Below, in pieces: positions 20,387 through 26,941 of a stretch of DNA of 64,000 nucleotides. Source of the DNA: an uncultured beta proteobacterium. Lineage in GTDB: Bacteria > Pseudomonadota > Gammaproteobacteria > Burkholderiales > Burkholderiaceae_E. Positions within the stretch are counted from its first letter, which is position 1. The number at the start of each line of letters is the position of its first letter. The notes beneath the pieces are model-generated. The model ran no database searches. It was not told where the DNA came from and saw only the letters and a program-made list of their open reading frames with translations. The position numbers were made by a program, and so were the translations under genes. Location of the stretch: assembly GCA_903934295.1 (NCBI GenBank), contig CAIZNI010000023.1:1-64000 (forward strand), in the 5' to 3' direction.

Positions 20387-21730
20387 TCAGCCCATCCGCT
20401 TGTCGAGGTGCCAGCCCTGACCGATCATGTCCGGGGTGATCAGCGTGACCCCGGACTCACTGACGTGAAACCGCTTCTCGTCGGCGGCCCGGTCGACGCC
20501 GGCCTGGAATCCGTCGGGCAGCACGCAGTGCTTGTCGACGATCGCGCGGCGCAGGACCACCTGGCGCCCGATCCGCACATTGGGCAGCACCACCGAGTCC
20601 TCGATCTCGCTGCCCTCGCCCACCCGCACCTTCGAGAACAGGATCGAGCGGCGTACCTTCGCGCCGCTGACGATGCACCCGCTGGACACTAGCGAGTCGA
20701 TTGCCGACCCGCGGCGCGACTCCTCGTCGAACACGAACTTGGCCGGCGGCAGCTGACGCTGCAGGCTCAGGATCGGCCACTGGTCGTCGTACAGGTTCAA
20801 CTCGGGCACCACCCGGGTGAGATCGATGTTGGCCGCCCAGTAGCCGTCGATGGTGCCGACATCGCGCCAGTAGGGACGGTCGCCCACCATGTTCACGCAG
20901 CTGCGCGCGAAGCGGTGCGCGCACACCCGATGGCGGCGCACCAGATATGGCAGGAGATCGCGGCCGAAATCGTGGGTCGACGACGGATCGGCGGCGTCGC
21001 GGGCCAGCTGCTCGTAGAGGAAGGCGGCGTTGAACACATAGATGCCCATGCTGGCCAGCGCCTGGCCGGCATCGCCGGGGATCGGCGACGGGTTCGCCGG
21101 CTTTTCCTCGAACGCGGTCACCTGCCCGCCGGCATCGACATGCATCACGCCGTAGCCGACCGCATCGGCCAGCGGCACCTCGATGCTGGCCACGGTGACA
21201 TCGGCGCGCCGCTCGACGTGCTCGGCCACCAGGGTGTAGTAGTCCATCTTGTAGACGTGATCGCCGGCCAGGATCAGCACGTACTGGGGGTTGGCCTCGC
21301 GCAGGATGTCCAGGTTCTGGAAGACCGCATTGGCGGTGCCGCTGTACCACTGGTCGTCGACCCGCTGCTGGGCCGGCACCACATCGATGAACTCGCCCAG
21401 GTTCGCCTCGAAGAAGCCCCAGCCGCGCTCGACATGGCGGATCAGGCTCTGGGCCTTGTACTGGGTGAGGACACCGATGCGCCGGATGCCCGAATTCACG
21501 CAGTTGGACAGGGGAAAGTCGATGATCTTGAACTTGCCGGCAAACGGCACCGCGGGCTTGGCGCGCCAGTCGGTGAGCTGATGCAGGCGCGAGCCGCGCC
21601 CGCCGGCCAGGACCAGCGCATAGGTGTGCTGCATCAGATGGTTCATGGCGGTGGCCGGGTTCATGCCCTCGCGGGCCCGATATTCGATCTGGACTTCCTG
21701 GGACGGCAGCTCGTTCATGGCGCTGGTCAT
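20387..21730 (-). CDS. glgC: Glucose-1-phosphate adenylyltransferase, paralog 2
   Basis: A 447-residue ADP-glucose pyrophosphorylase with every catalytic motif of the family: [17 protein letters not shown] (about residues 37-53), DWRAKPAVPFAGKFKIIDFP, VLILAGDHVYKMDYY, FEEKPANPSP and [13 protein letters not shown], then the beta-helix domain with SSGCIVSGAKVRRSILFSKV. The ATG at 21730 (MTSAMNELPSQ) lies 5 nt after the stop of a 58-codon PEP-synthase-like ORF, so translation is probably coupled. It has about 20 more N-terminal residues than paralog 1. Two glgC genes within 3 kb in opposite orientation suggest separate regulation, here with an FNR-type box upstream of the leader ORF. Confidence 0.94.
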   Translation of the reverse strand: MTSAMNELPSQEVQIEYRAREGMNPATAMNHLMQHTYALVLAGGRGSRLHQLTDWRAKPAVPFAGKFKIIDFPLSNCVNSGIRRIGVLTQYKAQSLIRHVERGWGFFEANLGEFIDVVPAQQRVDDQWYSGTANAVFQNLDILREANPQYVLILAGDHVYKMDYYTLVAEHVERRADVTVASIEVPLADAVGYGVMHVDAGGQVTAFEEKPANPSPIPGDAGQALASMGIYVFNAAFLYEQLARDAADPSSTHDFGRDLLPYLVRRHRVCAHRFARSCVNMVGDRPYWRDVGTIDGYWAANIDLTRVVPELNLYDDQWPILSLQRQLPPAKFVFDEESRRGSAIDSLVSSGCIVSGAKVRRSILFSKVRVGEGSEIEDSVVLPNVRIGRQVVLRRAIVDKHCVLPDGFQAGVDRAADEKRFHVSESGVTLITPDMIGQGWHLDKRMG

Positions 21731-21735
21731 GACGG

Positions 21736-21912
21736 TCAGATCCGCCCACCGGCCAGCGCGGCGCGCAGGTCCGACGATCCGCTCATCAGCGGCGTCCAGC
21801 GCGGCGCCAACCGGCCGACCATCTCGCCCAACGACGCCGTCTTGCCGCCCACCACGGCGACATCGCTCATCGAGAGGTCGGCGAACCAGCGGATGTAACG
21901 GGGATCGGTCAC
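21736..21912 (-). CDS. 58-codon ORF with the N-terminus of PEP synthase, leader of glgC paralog 2
   Basis: A GTG start at 21912 is preceded by CAGGAGG with 8 nt spacing, the strongest ribosome binding site in this region. The product begins VTDPRYIRWFADLSMSDVAV and continues VGGKTASLGEMVGRLAP, the standard first 35-40 residues of phosphoenolpyruvate synthase (PpsA). The remaining 20 or so residues (RWTPLMSGSSDLR...GGRI) do not fit PpsA, and the frame stops 5 nt before glgC paralog 2. No further PpsA sequence follows in any frame, so about 95 percent of the gene is missing. It may be a deletion scar whose promoter and ribosome binding site now drive glgC, or a functional coupling leader. Coding appearance is good, but a catalytic role is excluded. 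Confidence 0.6.
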   Translation of the reverse strand: MTDPRYIRWFADLSMSDVAVVGGKTASLGEMVGRLAPRWTPLMSGSSDLRAALAGGRI

Positions 21913-21984
21913 AAAACATGCCTCCTGCCGCGGCAGGCGGCTGTGCACAGACATCGATGCTGCGGCCGGCCTGCCGGCCGGCGC

Positions 21985-21998
21985 TTGATCTGAGTCAA
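21985..21998. promoter_or_regulatory. FNR/Anr consensus box upstream of the PEP-synthase-like leader and glgC paralog 2
   Basis: Read on the minus strand the site is TTGACTCAGATCAA, an exact fit to TTGAY-N4-ATCAA. Its centre is 79 nt upstream of the GTG at 21912, so activation at -41.5 would leave a leader of roughly 38 nt. A divergent chemoreceptor gene starts 167 nt to the right and could also respond. The match is seen in the sequence; binding by an Anr/FNR protein is inferred. Confidence 0.6.
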
Positions 21999-22164
21999 GC
22001 CAGCCGCAGGGGGCTCGCGCGAGGGTCGGAAAAGGCGGGCCTTTGCTGCCCTGCCCACCGGTTGCCGGAACCGGGAATGCGGTCCAATCGGACTACCTCC
22101 CCGTTGGCCATCCGCGGCCGAACAGTCGGCCGCTGCACAGCCCGCATCACCACCGGAAACCGCC

Positions 22165-24099
22165 ATGTCACTGCTGCATCGAATCAGCCTGCCAGGAAAA
22201 TTCCTCCTCCTGGGCGTCATCGCCGTCGTGATGACGGCGGTGCCGACCGCGATGCACCTGACACGATCGATGGAAGAGATGGCGGTCGCCCGTCTGGAAG
22301 ACGCCGGGATCGGCCCGGCTGTCCACCTGCAGCGAATCATCCGGCTCACGCTGGAGCACCGCCGAGCCGCCAACCGGGTGCTGACCGGCGCGAACAGCGA
22401 GACCGGCGCCCTGACCCGAGCCGCCACCGACCTGGGCGGCGCGTTCACCGCCTTCGAAGCCGACCTGCAAAGCCATCCGGCCTGGGCGGCGCTGCGGAAA
22501 GACTGGCCCGCGCACCGCCAGCGTTGGAGCGCCCTGTCGGGATCGCTGACCGACGGCAAGCTCGACGCCGCCAGCAGCTTCAGCCTGCACAGCGAGAGTC
22601 TGAGTTCACTGGCCGCGCTCAACGAGCGGCTGCTCGACGATTCGGGGATCATGCTCGACCCCCAGGCCGACTCCTACTACCTGGCGATGGCCACGTTGCT
22701 GGAGGCGCCCAAGCTGGCCGAGAAGCTGGGACGCCTGCGCGCCCAGGGCAACCAGATCCTGTCCGGGGGCGTCGCCGATGCGGACGCGCTGGCCGAGCTG
22801 AAGCACGCGCAGCAGCGCGCCGCCGAAAGTCGGGACGACTTCAGTCGCACGCTGGCCAAATCGGGACGTGCGAATCCGGCGCTGAAAGCCACCCTCGATC
22901 CGGCGCTGAGCGTTCTCACCGCCCGGGTCAGCGACGCCCTCAAGACCACCGTCGAAGCAACCGCCGGCAAGCCCGATCCGGGGCGGGCCACCGCCTTCGA
23001 TCAGTCGATGACCCAGGCGATCGACGCGGTGTTCGTGTTCAACCAGACCGCCCTTCCCGAACTGGGCGGGCTGCTGCACGAGCGGGTCCAGGGGCTGACG
23101 GCCGGCATCGCGCTGATCGGTGGTGCGCTGGCAGCGATGCTGGCCGCCGGCATCGCGGTGGGCTGGCTGTTCGCCCGCAGCATCACCGCCCCGCTGGCCG
23201 AGGCGCTGACGGTGGCCCGGGCAGTCGCCGCCGGCAATCTGGAGGTGCCGGTGCCGGTACGCGGCAGCAACGAGATCGGTCAGCTGATGAGCGCGCTGTC
23301 GGGGATGCGCCAGCATCTGGCCGAGGTGGTCGGCTCGGTGCGCCGCAACGCCGAGAGCGTGGCGCTGGCCAGTGCCGAGATCGCCGCGGGCAACGCCGAC
23401 CTCAGTTCACGCACCGAGGCGCAAGCCGCCGCGCTGGAGGAAACCGCCGCCTCGATGGAGGAGCTCGGCCAGACCGTGCGCAGCACCGCCGACAATGCCG
23501 GACAGGCGAGCCGGCTGGCGGACGGCGCCTCGGGCATCGCCGCCCGCGGAGGCGAAGTGGTGGGCCAGGTGGTCGACACCATGCGCGGCATCGAGGAGAG
23601 CTCGCGACGCATCGCCGAGATCATCGGGGTGATCGACTCGATCGCCTTCCAGACCAACATCCTGGCGCTCAATGCGGCGGTCGAAGCCGCCCGCGCCGGT
23701 GAACAGGGTCGCGGCTTTGCGGTGGTCGCCGCCGAGGTGCGCAGCCTGGCGCACCGCAGCGCCGACGCCGCGCGCGAGATCAAGGAACTCATCTCGGCCA
23801 GCGCCGAACGGGTCAGCCGCGGCACCGCGCTGGTCGACCAGGCCGGCGACACGATGGGCGAGGTGGTCGGCGCGATCCGACGGGTCACCGAGATCGTGGG
23901 CGAGATCAGCACCGCCACCGCCGAGCAGAGCAGCGGTGTGTCCCAGGTAGGCGACGCGGTTCGCCAGATGGACCAGAGCACCCAGCAGAACGCGGCGCTG
24001 GTCGAGCAGAGCGCCGCTGCCGCCGAAAGCCTGCGGGCGCAGTCGCGCCAGCTGGTCGACGCGGTGGCGATCTTCCGGATCCGCGGCTCGGAGCGCTGA
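22165..24099 (+). CDS. Methyl-accepting chemotaxis protein
   Basis: A 644-residue transmembrane chemoreceptor. TM1 spans about residues 12-30 (FLLLGVIAVVMTAVPTAM). A periplasmic helical sensor domain of about 280 residues follows, rich in Ala/Arg helices. TM2 is at about 310-337 (GIALIGGALAAMLAAGIAVG), then a HAMP domain to about 390. The cytoplasmic signalling hairpin tip IAFQTNILALNAAVEAARAG lies at about 493-512, the highly conserved CheA/CheW-binding region. Methylation helices flank it (EAQAAALEETAASMEEL). There is no C-terminal NWETF-type CheR-binding pentapeptide. The ligand is unknown. No chemotaxis kinase genes are nearby. It is divergent from the glgC-2 leader ORF. Confidence 0.93.
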   Translation: MSLLHRISLPGKFLLLGVIAVVMTAVPTAMHLTRSMEEMAVARLEDAGIGPAVHLQRIIRLTLEHRRAANRVLTGANSETGALTRAATDLGGAFTAFEADLQSHPAWAALRKDWPAHRQRWSALSGSLTDGKLDAASSFSLHSESLSSLAALNERLLDDSGIMLDPQADSYYLAMATLLEAPKLAEKLGRLRAQGNQILSGGVADADALAELKHAQQRAAESRDDFSRTLAKSGRANPALKATLDPALSVLTARVSDALKTTVEATAGKPDPGRATAFDQSMTQAIDAVFVFNQTALPELGGLLHERVQGLTAGIALIGGALAAMLAAGIAVGWLFARSITAPLAEALTVARAVAAGNLEVPVPVRGSNEIGQLMSALSGMRQHLAEVVGSVRRNAESVALASAEIAAGNADLSSRTEAQAAALEETAASMEELGQTVRSTADNAGQASRLADGASGIAARGGEVVGQVVDTMRGIEESSRRIAEIIGVIDSIAFQTNILALNAAVEAARAGEQGRGFAVVAAEVRSLAHRSADAAREIKELISASAERVSRGTALVDQAGDTMGEVVGAIRRVTEIVGEISTATAEQSSGVSQVGDAVRQMDQSTQQNAALVEQSAAAAESLRAQSRQLVDAVAIFRIRGSER

Positions 24100-24120
24100 G
24101 CCGCCGGTTCGGGGCGGCGC

Positions 24121-24171
24121 GCCCGCCTGCGGGCAGTGCGCGGCCCGCGGGGTGCGTGCCGCCAGGCACCC
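24121..24171. terminator. GC-rich hairpins between convergent genes
   Basis: Two strong stems (GCCCGC-CT-GCGGGC at 24121-24134, and GGGTGC ... GCACCC at 24150-24171) fill the gap between the convergent chemoreceptor and hydrolase genes. No T-tract follows either, so a terminator role is only suggested by position. Confidence 0.3.
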
Positions 24172-24184
24172 GCCGCGCCCCCGG

Positions 24185-25057
24185 TCAGCCGCGCTGCAGG
24201 AAGTCCTCGATCACCCGGGCCAGCTGCTCGGGCTGGTCGTGATGGACATTGTGGCCGGCGTCCTCGATGTGCTCGATGCGCAGGTCCTGGTAGGCGCCCA
24301 TCCGTTCATCGAACTCCGGGGGCCGCGCCATCAGGCGGGCCCACAGACCCGACTGCGCGCCGTCGACCCACAGCACCGACGCGCTCGTCTGGCGCCAGAT
24401 CTCCAGGATTTCCGCCGGCGCAAACGGCAGCGGATTCACCCGCTTGTGCGCCGGATCGGCTCGCCGCACCACCGTGCCGTCGGCCTCCTGGCGGCCCCAG
24501 TGCTCGACCAGGAAACGGGCACGCGCATCGGTCAGGCGCGGGTTCTCCGACTGCATGCGCAGCGCGAACTCCTCGAAGCTCTCGTAGGGCCGCTGCGCGG
24601 TGTCGTCGTGCAGCTGGGACAGCCACTTGGCGACCCGGCGCGGTGCCGGATCCTGGCGCTGGGTCGGCGGCCCGAAACCGTCGACATTGATGAAGCGGGC
24701 GACCCGCTGCGGGCACACGCCCGAGTACAGCGCGGCGATGCTCGCCCCCATGCTGTGACCGACCAGGCGAACCGGCTCTTCCGGGGCATAGTGGTCGAGC
24801 AGCGCGTCGAGGTCGCCCAGATAATCGGGGAACCAGTAGCTGTCGACGCCGCTCCAGCCCGACAGGCCATTGCCGCGCCAGTCGGGTGCGATGACCTGCC
24901 AGTCGCTGGCCAGCGCGTCGACGGTGAACTGCCAGGAGGCCGAGACATCCTGCGAGCCATGCAGCAGGAACAGGCGCGGCGCGCCGGCCGGGCCCCAGCG
25001 CCGGCAGTGGTAATCGATGCCCCGGATCTTGACGAAGTCGGATTGGCTTGTTTTCAC
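24185..25057 (-). CDS. Alpha/beta-hydrolase fold protein
   Basis: A hydrolase of about 290 residues with the canonical fold elements: oxyanion motif LFLLHGSQDVSASW, VIAPDWRGNGLS, nucleophile elbow VGHSMGAS, and the C-terminal His in DAGHNVHHDQPE. The acidic member of the triad is probably the Asp in VDGAQSG. It resembles soluble epoxide hydrolases and carboxylesterases of the 'alpha/beta fold hydrolase' group, without features that fix the substrate. I use the GTG at 25057, behind GGTGAAAG with 8 nt spacing; a second GTG at 25090 would add 11 residues. It is divergent from the CoA ligase at 25240, whose promoter must lie in the intervening 180 nt. Confidence 0.8.
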   Translation of the reverse strand: MKTSQSDFVKIRGIDYHCRRWGPAGAPRLFLLHGSQDVSASWQFTVDALASDWQVIAPDWRGNGLSGWSGVDSYWFPDYLGDLDALLDHYAPEEPVRLVGHSMGASIAALYSGVCPQRVARFINVDGFGPPTQRQDPAPRRVAKWLSQLHDDTAQRPYESFEEFALRMQSENPRLTDARARFLVEHWGRQEADGTVVRRADPAHKRVNPLPFAPAEILEIWRQTSASVLWVDGAQSGLWARLMARPPEFDERMGAYQDLRIEHIEDAGHNVHHDQPEQLARVIEDFLQRG

Positions 25058-25239
25058 GGTTAAAACTTTCACCGGCCACGGGCCGTGCACGATGGGAAGG
25101 CTCGCCGTCGGGCGGCGCTGACGCCCAGAATATCAAGACTGGGCGGATGGTCTGGCGCGACGGTTCGATCTCTGAAACGCCCGGCCAGTGCCTTAAAGTA
25201 CGGGGAACCGCGCCCGAGCAGCGCCCTGGAGATCGCGCC

Positions 25240-26877
25240 ATGAATCCCACGACCCCCACCCGGACCACCCTGTATGACGCCTTCGCGCAGGCGGTGACCG
25301 ACGCTGCGCAGCGGCCGTTCCTCGCCTGCACGCCCTCGATGGGCGGGGCGCAGTGGACCTTCGCCCAGACCGCCGCGGCGGTCGACCGCCTGAGCGCGCT
25401 CTATGCGCGGCGCGGCTGGGGGGCCGGCCACCGGGTGGCGCTGGGCGTGGGCAACACGCCGGCGCACTTCTTTCATTTCCTCGCGATGAACCGCCTGGGC
25501 ATCTCGATGGTGCCGATGAATCCGGACCACCTGGGCGGCGAGATCCGCTACCAGCTGGCGCATTCCCGGGCCGACCTGGTGGTGGCGAACGCCGAGCGCG
25601 CGGCGGTGGTGCGCGACGCCCTGGCAGGTGCTGCGGCGGGCACGGCCCGACCGCCGATCGTCGAGGACAGCCTGCTGGAGACCGGGCTGCCGCTGGCGCC
25701 CGCCGCGGTGCGCAGTGCGGGTGACCCGTGGCAGGCCGAGGTCGCCATCCTGTACACCTCGGGCACCTCGGGGCTGCCCAAGGGGTGCCTGCTGAGCAAC
25801 GAATACGTGCTGACCGGCGGGCACTGGTACTGCGATGCCGGCGGACCGCTCACGCTGCGCGAGGGCGGCGAGCGGGTGCTCAACCCGCTGCCGGTCTTTC
25901 ACATGAACTGCGGGATCAACACCTTCATGGCGATGATCCTGAGCCGCAACTGCCTGATCCTGCCCGACCGCTTCCATGCCAGCACCTGGTGGGCGGACAT
26001 CGCCGGCTCGCAGGCCACCGCGATGCACTACCTGGGCGTGATGCCGCCGGCCCTGATCAAGCAGGCCCCCTCGCCGCTGGACCGCGCCCACCAGGTCCGC
26101 TGGGCCCTGGGCGCCGGTTGCGATCCGACGCTGCACGCCGGCTTCGAGGCGCGCTTCGGCCTGCCGCTGATCGAGGTCTGGGGCATGACCGAGACCGGAC
26201 GCTTCATGGTCAACCACGAGGAGCCCCGGCAGGTCGACACCCGGGCCTTCGGCCGCGCCTGCGCGCCGCTGGCCGCGATGGTGGCCGATGACCAGGGCCG
26301 GCCGGTTCCCGCCGGCCAGCCCGGCGAACTGCTGGTGCGCTGCGAGGGCGAGGACCCGAGGCGCGGCTTCTTCGGCGGCTATCTGGACGACGAGGCCGCG
26401 ACCGAGCAGGCCTGGCGCGGCGGCTGGTTCCACAGCGGCGACGTGGTGAGCGCCGACGCGAGCGGAATGCTCTACTTCATCGACCGGCGCAAGGACATGA
26501 TCCGGCGCTCGGGCGAGAACATCTCGGCCGGCGAGGTCGAGGCGACGCTGGCCGCGCACCCGGAGGTGATGAGCGTCGCGGTGATGGCGGTGGCCGACGA
26601 GATGCGCGACGAAGAGGTGCTGGCGGTGGTGGTGCCGGCGGCCGGCGTGCCCGCCGACGAGCGCACCGCCCATGCGCTGACCCGCTACTGCCTGGGCCAG
26701 CTGGCCTACTACAAGGCGCCGGGCTGGGTGGTCTTTCGCACCGAACTGCCGACAACCTCGACCAACAAGCTGCAGAAGCACCGATTGTTCGAGAAAAACC
26801 AGGATCCGCGAGACGGCGCGATTGATTGCCGGGAGATCAAGAAACGGCCATCGGCCACGGGACCGGCTACCCGGTAA
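25240..26877 (+). CDS. AMP-forming acyl-CoA ligase (CaiC-like)
   Basis: A 545-residue adenylate-forming enzyme that activates a carboxylate with ATP and joins it to CoA. The phosphate-binding motif YTSGTSGLPKG is at about residues 172-182, the adenine/acyl motif VWGMTETG at about 313, the hinge region FHSGDVVSADASGMLYFIDRRKDMIRRSGENIS, and the catalytic Lys in STNKLQKHRL near the C-terminus. The start at 25240 has GGAG 8 nt upstream; the longer open frame before it is fortuitous. General similarity is to crotonobetaine/carnitine-CoA ligases. The last 30 residues after KHRLFEKNQ are poorly conserved in type, and a 17-nt duplication spans the stop codon, so the C-terminal tail may be recent. 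No pathway partner is adjacent. Confidence 0.88.
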   Translation: MNPTTPTRTTLYDAFAQAVTDAAQRPFLACTPSMGGAQWTFAQTAAAVDRLSALYARRGWGAGHRVALGVGNTPAHFFHFLAMNRLGISMVPMNPDHLGGEIRYQLAHSRADLVVANAERAAVVRDALAGAAAGTARPPIVEDSLLETGLPLAPAAVRSAGDPWQAEVAILYTSGTSGLPKGCLLSNEYVLTGGHWYCDAGGPLTLREGGERVLNPLPVFHMNCGINTFMAMILSRNCLILPDRFHASTWWADIAGSQATAMHYLGVMPPALIKQAPSPLDRAHQVRWALGAGCDPTLHAGFEARFGLPLIEVWGMTETGRFMVNHEEPRQVDTRAFGRACAPLAAMVADDQGRPVPAGQPGELLVRCEGEDPRRGFFGGYLDDEAATEQAWRGGWFHSGDVVSADASGMLYFIDRRKDMIRRSGENISAGEVEATLAAHPEVMSVAVMAVADEMRDEEVLAVVVPAAGVPADERTAHALTRYCLGQLAYYKAPGWVVFRTELPTTSTNKLQKHRLFEKNQDPRDGAIDCREIKKRPSATGPATR

Positions 26878-26901
26878 GGCCGCAGGACCGGCCACCCGGT
26901 A
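26860..26901 (+). repeat. 17-nt imperfect tandem duplication over the ligase stop codon
   Basis: GGACCGGCTACCCGGTA at 26860-26876 recurs at 26885-26901 with one mismatch, a 25-nt period. The first copy includes the last codons and the stop of the CoA ligase. Confidence 0.7.
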
Positions 26902-26941
26902 CACGACCGGGAAGACCGCCCCGCACGCAGCCTCCCGGGGA

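Noticed and set aside
21736-21919. An alternative glgC start at ATG 21919 giving a 510-residue enzyme
   Set aside because: It would put the ribosome binding site 1 nt from the ATG and add residues without GlgC character; the PpsA-like frame uses that site with correct spacing.
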